64,000 nucleotides of DNA from Pseudomonadales bacterium (GCA_029210125.1 JARGPR010000001.1:186001-250000); one strand, 5' to 3'; shown: positions 7,245 to 16,810, counted from the first letter of the stretch. The notes: generated by a model not told the origin, from the sequence alone. Made by a program: numbers and translations.

Positions 7245-9236
7245 ATGAAACCAACGCAATTGATACGGGCGACGAGTGTTGCTTTTGACCTGTTTTTAAA
7301 AGGCTTTTTTATGATTCAGCGACTTACGAGTCAAACATTCACACGCTACTTTCGGCAAATGAGTATTATCATTTTTTGTCTATGGGGGGGGCGTTTCGCA
7401 ACTGCGGAATCGGTTACGCTAAATTTGGTCGATGCGGAAATTCGGACTGTCATTACGACCATTAGCGAAGCCACCGGCAAGAATTTTCTGGTGGATCCCC
7501 GGGTAAAGGGGAAAGTTACCGTTATCTCAGGAATTCCGCTTGATAAAGATGCACTTTACGATGTGTTTCTGTCGATTTTAGAGGTGCATGGTTTCGCTGC
7601 AATTGAGAACGATGGCATTGTAAAAATTATTCCCCAGAATATGGCCAAACAAGCCTCAATTCCTACAGGGGATGAGTCAAAAGGTTATCGCGGCGCCCAA
7701 AAAGTCACTAAAGTTCTCCGCCTCAAACATGTGTCAGCTGCCAAACTGATTCCGGTGTTAAGACCTCTGGTGCCTAAAGAGGGGCATATGGCAGCCTATA
7801 TTCCGGCCAATGCGTTAATCATTTCTGATTCCGCTGCAAATATAACCCGGCTAGGACGTATCATCGCATCCATTGATCAACCTACCAATAGCAGTATTGA
7901 AGTGGTGGAGCTTAAAAAAGCCAGCGCTGCTAAGGTGGTGCAGATGTTAAAAACTCTACAATCGACAAAGGCCAAAGGTACAGATTCTGTCATTGCAGTG
8001 GCGGATGAGAGGACCAATAGTGTTCTGTTGTCCGGTGATACCTCAAGCCGAGTATTAATGCGCTCGATTATTCAGCAGCTTGATGCCCCGGTCGATTCCA
8101 AATCCTTTGATCATGTTGTGTATTTGAATCACGCGATTGCCAAAGATTTGGCGCCATTATTGAATAAAACGGTTAATGCTAAAAGCAAAATGAGCAGCGC
8201 CCAAAAAGGCATCGCTACTGATCCTGCCAATATCCAAGCGGACGAAGCGACCAATTCGTTGGTGATTTCTGCCGGTCAGCAACAGTACAAATCCATATTA
8301 TCGATTATCGAAAAACTTGATGTGCGAAGAGCACAGGTAATGGTTGAGGCTATCATTGTTGACCTTGATGCGAGTAAGGCCAAAGAACTGGGTGTTCAAA
8401 TGGCAGGTATCGGATCAGAGGGTGATGTGTCCGGTGGTATTGTTAGTCAATCCTCCAATACCGGCAGTAACATTGGCGGTGTTATTTCCAGCGTTGTGAG
8501 TGATCAGATACCGGTTTTCGGAGACGGGCTTACATTTTTAGGCGGAACACAAAATTTTGCGTTGATGTTTAAGGCGCTGGAGTCCGATGCGGATACTAAT
8601 ATCCTCTCGACACCCTCACTGCTGACATTGGATAACAACGAAGCCGAGATTGTTGTGGGTAAAAACGTTCCCTTTGTGACCGGCTCATATACGGGTTCGA
8701 GTAATACTACCAGTAACCCTTTCCAGACAATTGAACGAAAGGATGTTGGATTAACGCTGAGAATAAAGCCACATATTAATGAAGGCGATGTCGTTCACCT
8801 TGAGATCAGCCAGGAGGTTTCGAGCATCAGCCCATCGACCGAAGGGGCCTCGGATCTAGTGACCAATAAACGCTCGATCAAAACTACTGTACTGATCAAT
8901 AACGGCGAGATTATTTCCCTTGGTGGGTTGATCGATGATCAGGTGACTGAATCTGAAAAAGCAGTACCCTATTTGAGCCGTATACCTTTTTTGGGGCGAT
9001 TGTTCAGAAGCAATACTACTGAAGTGACCAAACGAATGCTGATGGTATTTTTGCGCCCAAGTATTATTAGGAATGATGATGATAGTCGCGCTGTGACAAG
9101 CGCCAATTATGAAAAAATCCGCAACCGGCAGATTGAGGTCAAGGAAGCTGACCCTAAAAAAGATGCACGCTACCAGTACCCTGTTTTGCCTGAACTTAAA
9201 TACCAACTGATCACACCGGATTCGGCGGCGCAATGA
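7245..9236 (+). CDS. gspD: Type II secretion secretin
   Basis: This is the outer-membrane channel of the T2SS. The first in-frame ATG (7245) gives 663 residues, but the signal peptide looks cleaner from a later Met (residue 23 or 39, MSIIIFCLWGGRFATAE), so the start is uncertain. The N0 domain begins VTLNLVDAEIRTVITTISEA, followed by N1-N3 repeats (VTKVLRLKHVSAAKLIPVLR, SSIEVVELKKASAAKVVQML, FDHVVYLNHAIAKDLAPLL). The secretin domain has VMVEAIIVDL, ILSTPSLLTLDNNEAEI and GGLIDDQVTESEKAVPYLSR. The end is followed directly by gspE with a 4-base ATGA overlap, so the two are translationally coupled. Confidence 0.96.
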   Translation: MKPTQLIRATSVAFDLFLKGFFMIQRLTSQTFTRYFRQMSIIIFCLWGGRFATAESVTLNLVDAEIRTVITTISEATGKNFLVDPRVKGKVTVISGIPLDKDALYDVFLSILEVHGFAAIENDGIVKIIPQNMAKQASIPTGDESKGYRGAQKVTKVLRLKHVSAAKLIPVLRPLVPKEGHMAAYIPANALIISDSAANITRLGRIIASIDQPTNSSIEVVELKKASAAKVVQMLKTLQSTKAKGTDSVIAVADERTNSVLLSGDTSSRVLMRSIIQQLDAPVDSKSFDHVVYLNHAIAKDLAPLLNKTVNAKSKMSSAQKGIATDPANIQADEATNSLVISAGQQQYKSILSIIEKLDVRRAQVMVEAIIVDLDASKAKELGVQMAGIGSEGDVSGGIVSQSSNTGSNIGGVISSVVSDQIPVFGDGLTFLGGTQNFALMFKALESDADTNILSTPSLLTLDNNEAEIVVGKNVPFVTGSYTGSSNTTSNPFQTIERKDVGLTLRIKPHINEGDVVHLEISQEVSSISPSTEGASDLVTNKRSIKTTVLINNGEIISLGGLIDDQVTESEKAVPYLSRIPFLGRLFRSNTTEVTKRMLMVFLRPSIIRNDDDSRAVTSANYEKIRNRQIEVKEADPKKDARYQYPVLPELKYQLITPDSAAQ

Positions 9237-10711
9237 ATCGTCGAGCCGATATCCCCTTTGCTTTCTCAAAACGCAACGGCGTTTTGGTGATCGCAGAGGA
9301 GGAGCAATATGCAGAGGTCATTCAATCGGATAGCTCTGACCCAACTTCGTTGATCGAACTGCGCCGTTTTATGGGTGTGCCGCTTCGGGTAGAAAAAGTT
9401 GATTCGGCGAGATTTAACGCCCAACTACAGCAGCAGTATGAGGGTGGCTCCTCTGCAGTAATGGAAGAGATGGACGGCCTGTCCGCCGATACCCAGCATT
9501 TTGAAGACCTTAGCGAGTTAATCCCCGAACCCGAAGATTTAATGGAAAGCGACGACGACGCTCCCATCATTCGCCTGATCAACGCTATTCTCAGTGAAGC
9601 GATTCGTCTGGGTGCATCGGATATTCATATCGAACCCTTCGAAAGCCGTATGCGTGTACGGTTTCGTATCGACGGTATGTTACGTGAGGTATTGGCCCCC
9701 AAAAAAGCCCTAACCTCGCCGGTAGTTTCCCGTATAAAAGTAATGGCGAAACTAGATATTGCTGAAAAAAGATTACCCCAGGATGGCCGCATCTCCCTGC
9801 GGCTGGCAGGTCGGGCTGTGGATGTTCGGGTATCTACACTGCCCAGCGGTCACGGCGAGCGGGTTGTGTTGCGATTGCTCGAAAAAGAAAATGGCCGACT
9901 TGATCTTGAGACCCTTGGCTTAAGCGAGCGTGATCGAAAACGTCTCGATACTATTGTCCATCGTCCCCATGGGATTTTTCTGGTCACCGGTCCAACCGGG
10001 TCAGGTAAAACCACCACGCTCTACTCTGCGCTTTCTATTTTGAATCAATCCGACCGCAGCATCATGACGGTTGAAGATCCGGTAGAATATTTTATTGATG
10101 GGGTAAGCCAGACGGCTGTAAATACTAAAATAGAGATGAACTTTGCCCGTGGCCTGCGCGCTATTCTACGGCAGGACCCCGATATTGTGATGGTTGGAGA
10201 GATCCGAGACATAGAAACCGCAGAAGTTGCAGTGCAGGCGAGTTTGACCGGCCATCTGGTTTTGTCGACCCTGCATACCAATACCGCCGTAGGTGCAGTA
10301 ACGCGGTTGCGCGATATGGGCGTGGAGCCATTTTTGCTTGCATCCAGCCTACTTGGAGTGTTGGCTCAACGGTTGGTGAGAAAGCTTTGCTGCCATTGCC
10401 GTGAACCCTATCAGGCTGACCATGCCAGTTGCGAATTACTCGAAGTGGATCCAGCCAACCCACCCACGCTCTATCATGCAGGGGGCTGTGAGCATTGCTA
10501 TCAAACCGGCTTTTCAGGCCGGATAGGTGTTTTTGAACTGATTGAAGTAGATAACGCGATGCGTGAAGCGATTCACGATGGTAGCGGAGAAATTGAGCTT
10601 GAAAGAATCGCCCGTCAGCAGACTCAGAGCATCCGAAGCTCGGGAGTCGCATCGGTATTGTCGGGGGATACTACCCTGGACGAAGTGGTTCGGGTAACCA
10701 GGGAAAGCTGA
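9233..10711 (+). CDS. gspE: Type II secretion ATPase
   Basis: This 492-residue cytoplasmic hexameric ATPase drives pseudopilus assembly. The N1E-type region is followed by the N2 domain (ASDIHIEPFESRMRVRFRID). Walker A is GPTGSGKTT at about residues 253-261, the Asp box is near SIMTVEDPVEYF, Walker B is RQDPDIVMVGEIRD and the His box is GHLVLSTLHTN. A zinc-binding domain has two Cys-x2-Cys pairs, in KLCCHCREPY and GGCEHCYQTG, as expected for GspE. The start overlaps gspD by four bases. The reading frame is intact and of normal length. Confidence 0.97.
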   Translation: MNRRADIPFAFSKRNGVLVIAEEEQYAEVIQSDSSDPTSLIELRRFMGVPLRVEKVDSARFNAQLQQQYEGGSSAVMEEMDGLSADTQHFEDLSELIPEPEDLMESDDDAPIIRLINAILSEAIRLGASDIHIEPFESRMRVRFRIDGMLREVLAPKKALTSPVVSRIKVMAKLDIAEKRLPQDGRISLRLAGRAVDVRVSTLPSGHGERVVLRLLEKENGRLDLETLGLSERDRKRLDTIVHRPHGIFLVTGPTGSGKTTTLYSALSILNQSDRSIMTVEDPVEYFIDGVSQTAVNTKIEMNFARGLRAILRQDPDIVMVGEIRDIETAEVAVQASLTGHLVLSTLHTNTAVGAVTRLRDMGVEPFLLASSLLGVLAQRLVRKLCCHCREPYQADHASCELLEVDPANPPTLYHAGGCEHCYQTGFSGRIGVFELIEVDNAMREAIHDGSGEIELERIARQQTQSIRSSGVASVLSGDTTLDEVVRVTRES

Positions 10712-10715
10712 GTCG

Positions 10716-12005
10716 GTGGCCGCATATCATTACGTAGCGCTAGATGCCTCGGGGCGTGAGAAAAAAGGCGTCGAACAGGGTGATACCGCCCGTCAGGTTC
10801 GCCAGTTGCTAAGGGGTAAAGGCTGGACTCCTCTCGAAGTTCACGAAGTGCTGGAAAAACGCCGTCGTGCTAAAACTAGCTCAAAAAATAATTCAGATAG
10901 CAGCAACCATTCCGCTGCACAAGTTGACGACGCTAAACAGCAAGTCAAACCGAAATCACTTTTTAACCCCTCCATCAGCATCAAAGACCTGGCTCTGGTG
11001 ACGCGACAACTTGCGACCTTAACGCGCGCGGCTTTACCCCTTGATGAAGCGCTTAACACGGTGGCAAGTCAGACCAGCAAAGATCGAGTAAAACGGGTGA
11101 TGACCAGCGTGCGGGCGCAGGTCGTTGAAGGCCAAAGCCTGGCCCATGCGATGTCTAATTTCCCTAAGGTTTTTAAGCAGGATTATGTTGCCACGGTGCG
11201 GGCAGGGGAGCAGTCCGGAGACCTGGCCGGCGTGCTGGATCGATTAGCGGACTACACCGAAAACGGTCAAAAAATTCGCCAAACCGTTTCTAACGCCATG
11301 TTATATCCGGTCATCCTTTGCACCGTTGCGATATTGGTCGTGGTGATGATGCTGACCTATGTTGTACCGCAGGTTATTGAGGTGTTTGAAGGTATTGATC
11401 AAGAGCTGCCATTGTTGACCCGAACCTTGATTGCTGCAAGTGATTTTCTGCAGGCCTACGGTTTTCTGCTATTGATATTGCTGGTGATGTTAGGTGTGGT
11501 TATTGGATGGTTTTTAAAGAAACCTGGCCCAAAATTGCGCTGGCATAAATTGCTGTTGAGGATACCGTTAATTGGCCAGTGGTTAAAAATCAGCAACTGT
11601 GCGGTGTTTTGTCGTACTCAGGCCACGCTGCTGGCCAGCGGCGTGCCCATGCTTGAAGCGTTACGAATTAGCTCGGAGGTGCTTTCTAATATTCCAATGC
11701 GATCCAGTATGGAAGAGGCTTCCAAGCGTATTCGTGAAGGAGCTAGTCTTTCCTACGCGCTCACTAAAACCGGCTATTTTCCACCCATGACACTACATCT
11801 AATCGCCAGTGGTGAGGCCAGCGGTGCGCTTGGGGAGATGCTGTTTAAAGCCGCGGAAAATCAGGAGCGTGATCTTGAAAGTTGGATTGGTACTTTCTTG
11901 GCAATTCTAGAACCAGTACTGATTCTATTGATGGGCGGCCTGGTGATGATTATCGTATTGGCGATTATGATGCCCATTTTTGAATTGAATCAGATGGTGG
12001 GTTAG
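10716..12005 (+). CDS. gspF: Type II secretion inner-membrane platform protein F
   Basis: This 429-residue polytopic protein starts at GTG 10716-10718, five bases after gspE, giving MAAYHYVALDASGREKKGV, the normal GspF N-terminus. Two copies of the T2SSF cytoplasmic domain are seen: LALVTRQLATLTRAALPLDE with SGDLAGVLDRLADYTE, and AVFCRTQATLLASGVPML with ASGALGEMLFKAAE. Each is followed by hydrophobic segments (AMLYPVILCTVAILVVVMML, and the C-terminal PVLILLMGGLVMIIVLAIMM). A charged serine- and asparagine-rich linker at about residues 48-85 is slightly long. GspF anchors GspE under the assembling pseudopilus. Confidence 0.96.
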   Translation: MAAYHYVALDASGREKKGVEQGDTARQVRQLLRGKGWTPLEVHEVLEKRRRAKTSSKNNSDSSNHSAAQVDDAKQQVKPKSLFNPSISIKDLALVTRQLATLTRAALPLDEALNTVASQTSKDRVKRVMTSVRAQVVEGQSLAHAMSNFPKVFKQDYVATVRAGEQSGDLAGVLDRLADYTENGQKIRQTVSNAMLYPVILCTVAILVVVMMLTYVVPQVIEVFEGIDQELPLLTRTLIAASDFLQAYGFLLLILLVMLGVVIGWFLKKPGPKLRWHKLLLRIPLIGQWLKISNCAVFCRTQATLLASGVPMLEALRISSEVLSNIPMRSSMEEASKRIREGASLSYALTKTGYFPPMTLHLIASGEASGALGEMLFKAAENQERDLESWIGTFLAILEPVLILLMGGLVMIIVLAIMMPIFELNQMVG

Positions 12006-12054
12006 CCGCAGACTTTACCCGCTAAACTAAATAAATCCACAAGAGAAATTAAGC

Positions 12055-12489
12055 ATGCAAAGCACAGTCAGCCGCCAGCGCGGTTTTACATTGATCGAAA
12101 TTATGGTTGTGGTCGTGATCCTCGGTATTTTGGCATCAGTGGTAGTGCCACGAATTATGGATAGGCCGGATACCGCACGAATCACCAAGGCGCGACTGGA
12201 TATTCAGGCGCTGGAAAGCGTGCTCAATCAATACCGGCTTGATAACTTTGTATACCCGAGTACCGAACAAGGCCTTGAAGCATTGGTAGAGAAACCATCA
12301 GGCGACCCTGAACCCGCCAACTGGAACAAAAGTGGCTATATCAAAAGCTTACCAAAGGACCCCTGGAACCGCCCTTATCTTTATCTTAGCCCTGGTGAAA
12401 AAGGTGAATTTGATCTGTATAGCTTAGGTGCAGATGGCCAATCTGGTGGTGAAGATGCCAACGCTGATATTGGCAACTGGGCTCCTTGA
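12055..12489 (+). CDS. gspG: Major pseudopilin G
   Basis: This 144-residue protein has a type IV prepilin leader of 10 residues and the cleavage site RQRG^FTLIE, with Glu at +5 of the mature protein. The hydrophobic helix IMVVVVILGILASVVVPRIM follows. The C-terminal domain carries the GspG signatures LDNFVYPSTEQGLEALV and LPKDPWNRPYLYLSPGE, and the calcium loop SLGADGQSGGEDANADIGNW. It is the main subunit of the T2SS pseudopilus. The prepilin peptidase that would process it is not in this window. The ATG follows AAGAGAAATTAAGC. Confidence 0.97.
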   Translation: MQSTVSRQRGFTLIEIMVVVVILGILASVVVPRIMDRPDTARITKARLDIQALESVLNQYRLDNFVYPSTEQGLEALVEKPSGDPEPANWNKSGYIKSLPKDPWNRPYLYLSPGEKGEFDLYSLGADGQSGGEDANADIGNWAP

Positions 12490-12527
12490 TGCTGCAAATT
12501 ATTTGCAGTTAATTTGAAATAGCTTCC

Positions 12528-13046
12528 GTGCGACACCATCACCATAAAACAGCAGGGTTTACCCTGATCGAATTGTTGGTGGTTCTGGTCATCATGGGGG
12601 TGATGATCTCGCTGGTTACCCTCAGTATCGGCATTCAAAACCGTGAGCGTGAAACCCATCAATTTGCCCTGCGGCTGATCAGTTTGATGCGCCTTGCATC
12701 GGATGAAGCGGTGTTAAACGGCAAATTCATTGGCTGGCAAATAGATCAGCAGCAGTACCGGTTTATGCAACGGCAGGACGACAAATGGATAACAGTTGAG
12801 GATGACCGATTGCTCAAAGCCAATCCAATCCCCAGCTGGATTCATTCGGAGTTTGAAGTCGAGGGCCGCGCCGTCGAGCAACTGCAATCCCCGGAGCAAC
12901 CGCAATTACTGTTTTTGCCCAGCGGCGAAATTACCAGCTTTAGGTTAGAGTTATTTGATGGGTTAGATCAAGAAGCGGTTCATTTCAGATTGCAAAATCG
13001 ATACGCGGACCTCGCTCTAACCCGAATAGAACCTGGCGAGCAGTGA
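12528..13046 (+). CDS. gspH: Minor pseudopilin H
   Basis: This 172-residue minor pseudopilin starts at GTG 12528. The leader MRHHHHKTAG is cut before FTLIELLVVLVIMGVMISLV. The family features SLMRLASDEAVLNGKFIGW and the aromatic-rich RFMQRQDDKWITVED match GspH. In the pseudopilus tip complex of H-I-J-K it joins the tip to the GspG shaft. A run of four histidines in the leader is unusual but harmless. The 38-base gap after gspG has no terminator. Confidence 0.92.
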   Translation: MRHHHHKTAGFTLIELLVVLVIMGVMISLVTLSIGIQNRERETHQFALRLISLMRLASDEAVLNGKFIGWQIDQQQYRFMQRQDDKWITVEDDRLLKANPIPSWIHSEFEVEGRAVEQLQSPEQPQLLFLPSGEITSFRLELFDGLDQEAVHFRLQNRYADLALTRIEPGEQ

Positions 13047-13050
13047 TCAA

Positions 13051-13479
13051 ATGATGAACCCCAGATCATGCAACAGATTACGCAGCGGATCACTTCACCG
13101 ATCAAATATTTCAGATCGACGGCGCAGCCATGGCTTCACCCTGATAGAGATTCTGGTAGCGCTGGCAGTAGCAGGTATAGCACTTACTGCAATTCTTAAA
13201 GCGGTGGATGCGCAGCTCGTCAGCGCACAAATAATGGAAGAAAAAACCGTTGCTCACTGGGTGGCGCAAAACGTAGCCACGGAAATTCGCTTATTACCCC
13301 AATGGCCTTCCATAGGTTCAAAGCAGGGCGAAACCGAAATGCTGCAACAACAGTGGAGCTGGCAAGCATTGACCAGTGGTACTCCAGACCCCAACCTGCG
13401 TCGGGTCGATATTAAGATTCTCAACCCGTCAGAAACCCAGCGCGGCGGTATCACCATTTTCCTGGGGAAAAACCGTTGA
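13051..13479 (+). CDS. gspI: Minor pseudopilin I
   Basis: This 142-residue minor pseudopilin has a long, basic leader of about 28 residues before the peptidase site RRSHG^FTLIEILVALAVAGIAL. The GspI signatures are LKAVDAQLVSAQIMEEKTVA and HWVAQNVATEIRL. It nucleates the pseudopilus tip with GspJ and GspK. The leader is longer than the usual 6-10 residues. No later Met exists before the cleavage site, so the length appears real unless a GTG or TTG is used. The stop overlaps the gspJ start as TGATG. Confidence 0.92.
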   Translation: MMNPRSCNRLRSGSLHRSNISDRRRSHGFTLIEILVALAVAGIALTAILKAVDAQLVSAQIMEEKTVAHWVAQNVATEIRLLPQWPSIGSKQGETEMLQQQWSWQALTSGTPDPNLRRVDIKILNPSETQRGGITIFLGKNR

Positions 13480-14123
13480 TGGGGAGTCGCCAACCGTCAC
13501 TGTGCTCAATGCGCCAGCGGTCGTTAGGGCGCATTCAGCTGAACGGGTTTACGCTGGTCGAGTTGCTGATCGCAATCGTATTATTTTCGATTGTTTCAAT
13601 CGGTAGTTATCAGGTGTTGAGCTCGGTGATCAGTAGTCACCGAAAACTCAGTAGTCACAACGAAAAATTTGAGGGTCTCAGGCGTGCGGCAAACATGCTC
13701 ACACGAGACCTTCAACAGGTTCAACCGCGCACCGTAACCAATGCCTACGGTGATCAGGAAAATGCGTTGATTCTGGAAAGCTCAGATCTGTCGCGGCTTG
13801 TGCTGAGCTCCGGTGGGTGGGATAACCCTTTAATGGCGGCCAGAGGTACTGTAGGCCGTATCGAATTCTTTGTTGAGGACGAGGTACTGATAAAACGGCT
13901 TTGGCTGGTGCTGGATGCGTTAGATCAGGAAAGTCATTTTGATATGCCGTTGGTCAAGGGAGTGTCCGAGTTTCAAATACGTGCGCTAAATCCTGAGCAA
14001 CGCTGGCTAAGTTTTTGGCCTATGGAGGATATGCCAGCAACTGAGCTGCCGCGGGCATTGGAGGTTGAACTGGTTGTTGCGGAATTAGGAACTATTAAAC
14101 GAGTGCTGGAGCTACTTCCGTGA
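13479..14123 (+). CDS. gspJ: Minor pseudopilin J
   Basis: This 214-residue protein starts at ATG 13479, which overlaps the gspI stop by one base. A 23-residue leader ends IQLNG^FTLVELLIAIVLFSIVSI. Downstream motifs RRAANMLTRDLQQVQPR and ILESSDLSRLVLSSGGWDNP are characteristic of GspJ. It is part of the tip complex. It ends with a 4-base GTGA overlap into gspK, which implies coupled translation. Confidence 0.93.
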   Translation: MGSRQPSLCSMRQRSLGRIQLNGFTLVELLIAIVLFSIVSIGSYQVLSSVISSHRKLSSHNEKFEGLRRAANMLTRDLQQVQPRTVTNAYGDQENALILESSDLSRLVLSSGGWDNPLMAARGTVGRIEFFVEDEVLIKRLWLVLDALDQESHFDMPLVKGVSEFQIRALNPEQRWLSFWPMEDMPATELPRALEVELVVAELGTIKRVLELLP

Positions 14124-15130
14124 ACACGGCGCATCCTGACCGAGTAAACAAACAGGGCGGAGTTGCACTGATTACGGTATTGCTGATCGTCGCAATATGC
14201 TCGCTGCTGGCTACACAGCTGATCAGCCAGCAGCATATCCAGTTCCGTCGGACCCTCAATCAGCTTCAGGGTGACCGTGCATTCCATTACGTGCTCAGTG
14301 CCGAAGAATGGGGACGTGAAATTTTGATTCGTGATGCCAACGAAAATCAACAGGACAATTATAATGATGACTGGGCTGCGGTATTGCCACCGATGGAAGT
14401 CGATGGTGGCATGATGCTGTTGGCAGCACAGGAGATGCACGGGCGCTTTAATATCAACAATTTGGTCATTAATGGTGTAGTAGATAACAAGCAGGTCGAA
14501 ATTTTCCAGAGGCTGCTTGAAAACCTGGAGCTTGAACCAAATCTGGTCTGGCCGTTGGTTGATTGGCTCGATTCAAATGAGGAGGTCGTTGGGCCCTTTG
14601 GCGCGGAACATGACAGTTATAGTGAGCTAACGCCGCCTTATCGTCCTGCAAATCAGGCGATGATTAATCCCGATGAGCTTGCCGCAGTGCAAGGGTATAC
14701 GCCTATTATCCTGGCAGCATTAGTGGACCACGTGGTCGCGTTGCCGGTTTTGAATGCCGGAACACCCACCGCAACATTGTTCAATGTGAATTTTATAACC
14801 GAGCCGCTGTTACGCTCTTTATCGGCGAAAATGGCCAGTGCGTCTGTTGAAGAGGTATTGCAGGAGGCGATTGACGATGGCTTTAACTCGATTAACGATT
14901 TTTTGAATGCGATCGACGATGCCAACCCTGAAATCACTGGGTTAAGCAGCAGTATCGATAGAACACTTTTGAGTGTGCAAAGCGAATATTTTCTATTGGA
15001 ATATCAAGGCGATTTTGAGCCTGTTGTTCTCAAGAGCCATAGCATCATGCACCGAGATTCCGATGCCAACGTGCGCATCATCAATCGGGCACAAGGGGAA
15101 TACTATAGTGTCACAACAGCTATTTATTGA
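14120..15130 (+). CDS. gspK: Minor pseudopilin K
   Basis: This 336-residue protein starts at GTG 14120. The leader ends NKQGG^VALITVLLIVAICSLL. As in other GspK proteins, position +5 is not Glu, which fits its place at the very tip. The large alpha domain includes GDRAFHYVLSAEEWGREIL, LVDWLDSNEEVVGPFGAEHD and NPDELAAVQGYTPII. GspK is the cap of the pseudopilus. Its last codons overlap the gspL start at 15108. Confidence 0.95.
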   Translation: MNTAHPDRVNKQGGVALITVLLIVAICSLLATQLISQQHIQFRRTLNQLQGDRAFHYVLSAEEWGREILIRDANENQQDNYNDDWAAVLPPMEVDGGMMLLAAQEMHGRFNINNLVINGVVDNKQVEIFQRLLENLELEPNLVWPLVDWLDSNEEVVGPFGAEHDSYSELTPPYRPANQAMINPDELAAVQGYTPIILAALVDHVVALPVLNAGTPTATLFNVNFITEPLLRSLSAKMASASVEEVLQEAIDDGFNSINDFLNAIDDANPEITGLSSSIDRTLLSVQSEYFLLEYQGDFEPVVLKSHSIMHRDSDANVRIINRAQGEYYSVTTAIY

Positions 15131-16337
15131 CGGCTCTGGTCATCCGGGCGACCCGATTGATTGGGCGGTAAGAAGTGAATTAAATACGATTTTCCATACC
15201 GGGCAACTATCGGATATTTCCGTAGAGGAGGGCACCTCGGTTGTGCTGGTATTTTCAGGTTTAGACGTATTATTGCTCAGCGCGCCTATGCCAACCCGAA
15301 ATCAGCAGAAAATCCGTCAGGCATTGCCTTATCTTTTTGAAGAACAGCTAATTGAAGATACTGAAACCTTGCACTTTGCTATGGGACCACTGAAGTCTGA
15401 TAGGTTGCAGGTAGCGGTGATCGCAAAGGAGCGTCTGCAGGAGTGGATAGATGCGCTGACAGCAGTGGGCATTCAACTCGACAGTGCTGTAACGGATATT
15501 CAGCTATTAACGCCCAAAGTTGCTGGATGGACCGTCTGGTGTAATGAATATAGCGCATTAGTTCGCACCGAAGAGGGCGCTGGTTTTGCCTGTGATCGGG
15601 AACAACTGGTTGAACTACTCGCCGCATTACCCAGATCAGGTGATCATTCGGAACCTGTAGACTCGGTACATATCCACCACGAAGGAGAGCTAGACCTGTT
15701 TCCCTTCACCAGCAACCTGGCAGATATGACGATAACCGAAGAGGTGATTGAACCATCTGGGACATCACGGTTCCAGTTCTTACTTGAGCAGTTCACTGAA
15801 CAAAAACACTACAAGCCGATTGAGCTACTTCAGGCCCAGTATGCCCCGGAAAAACCGTCGCGGATTTCCACAAAATTAGCAGCTATCGCCTGCTCCGTAA
15901 CACTGCTGTTGGTTGTGGGTTATTCGTCACTGCTGTGGTATCAGAACAGCCGCTTCGAAACCCAACACCGGGCACTTCAGCAACAGATAACCAGTTTATA
16001 CCGGTCGACGTTTCCAAATGAAAAACGGGTGATCGATGCAAAGGTACAGATGCAAGGTCACCTGCGAAAACTAGCGGCTCAGGATACGGGTGGGGGTGGA
16101 CTGTTTGGTCTAATGGCGTCCGTTGCACAGGTAACGGATAAAAATAGCCAAATTGAGTTTAAACAACTGAGGTTTCAAAAAAACAGTCTAGAGCTTAAAT
16201 TTGAAGCGGGTAGCCTGCAGGTGGTCGAACAATTCAGAGATCGAATACATACGAAAGGGCTCACTACAAAAATTCTTAGCGCCAATAAGGATACCGGTCG
16301 TGTTAAGGCAAGGTTAAAAATAGAGGCGGCTTCATGA
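15108..16337 (+). CDS. gspL: Type II secretion platform protein L
   Basis: This 409-residue protein starts at GTG 15108-15110, preceded by GGGGAA. The start is chosen because the protein then begins SQQLFIDGSG and overlaps gspK by 23 bases; the frame is open further upstream, but that is the shadow of gspK. A cytoplasmic actin-like domain (about residues 1-250) contains QKIRQALPYLFEEQLIED, the GspL signature. A single membrane segment (LAAIACSVTLLLVVGYSSLL) and a periplasmic ferredoxin-like domain follow. GspL recruits the ATPase GspE and pairs with GspM. It ends with a 4-base ATGA overlap with gspM. Confidence 0.93.
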   Translation: MSQQLFIDGSGHPGDPIDWAVRSELNTIFHTGQLSDISVEEGTSVVLVFSGLDVLLLSAPMPTRNQQKIRQALPYLFEEQLIEDTETLHFAMGPLKSDRLQVAVIAKERLQEWIDALTAVGIQLDSAVTDIQLLTPKVAGWTVWCNEYSALVRTEEGAGFACDREQLVELLAALPRSGDHSEPVDSVHIHHEGELDLFPFTSNLADMTITEEVIEPSGTSRFQFLLEQFTEQKHYKPIELLQAQYAPEKPSRISTKLAAIACSVTLLLVVGYSSLLWYQNSRFETQHRALQQQITSLYRSTFPNEKRVIDAKVQMQGHLRKLAAQDTGGGGLFGLMASVAQVTDKNSQIEFKQLRFQKNSLELKFEAGSLQVVEQFRDRIHTKGLTTKILSANKDTGRVKARLKIEAAS

Positions 16338-16810
16338 AAAACTGGTTTCTGAGCCTGGGCGAGCGGGATAGGAAAATTGTAGTGGCATTAGGTTTGATTG
16401 TCTCATTTGTGATGCTCTACGCATTTCTGTGGATGCCGTTACTCAAAGAGAATGCCCAGCTAGAGCAACGAGTTCAGAGTTCCCAATCAGATCTTGAATG
16501 GATGCAGCAGGCAACCCAAAAGATAAAAACTTCAGGGCCGCTGTCCAAATCGAAAGCTGAACGCAAATTATCGTCCGGTTCTTTTCTTACCTTGATAGAA
16601 AAAACCGCCGCAACCGCCAATATTAAACTAGAAAAAATAGTACCGAAAAAAGATAAACAGGTTGAAATACGTTTGAAGAGTGTTTCGTTCAATCAAGTCA
16701 TCAGTTGGATAGAGCTGCTAACAAGAAAGCATGGCGTAGTGGCTAGCAAGTTTTCAGCAGAGAAGGTAAGCATAGGAAAGGTTAATCTGGTTGTACTGCT
16801 TGAAGGATGA
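16334..16810 (+). CDS. gspM: Type II secretion platform protein M
   Basis: This 158-residue protein has a short cytoplasmic stub (MKNWFLSLGERDRKI), one membrane helix (VVALGLIVSFVMLYAFLW) and a periplasmic coiled-coil plus ferredoxin-like domain (VSFNQVISWIELLTRKHGVV). This is the standard GspM architecture. It binds GspL and GspC in the inner-membrane platform. It is the last T2SS gene; no gspO or gspS follows, so prepilin peptidase and pilotin must be encoded elsewhere. No clear terminator is seen in the 137-base gap before the permease gene. Confidence 0.92.
   Translation: MKNWFLSLGERDRKIVVALGLIVSFVMLYAFLWMPLLKENAQLEQRVQSSQSDLEWMQQATQKIKTSGPLSKSKAERKLSSGSFLTLIEKTAATANIKLEKIVPKKDKQVEIRLKSVSFNQVISWIELLTRKHGVVASKFSAEKVSIGKVNLVVLLEG

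Noticed and set aside
10161-10652. Long antisense frame opposite gspE
   Set aside because: Shadow of the gspE coding strand. It has no start signal or protein-like composition of its own.
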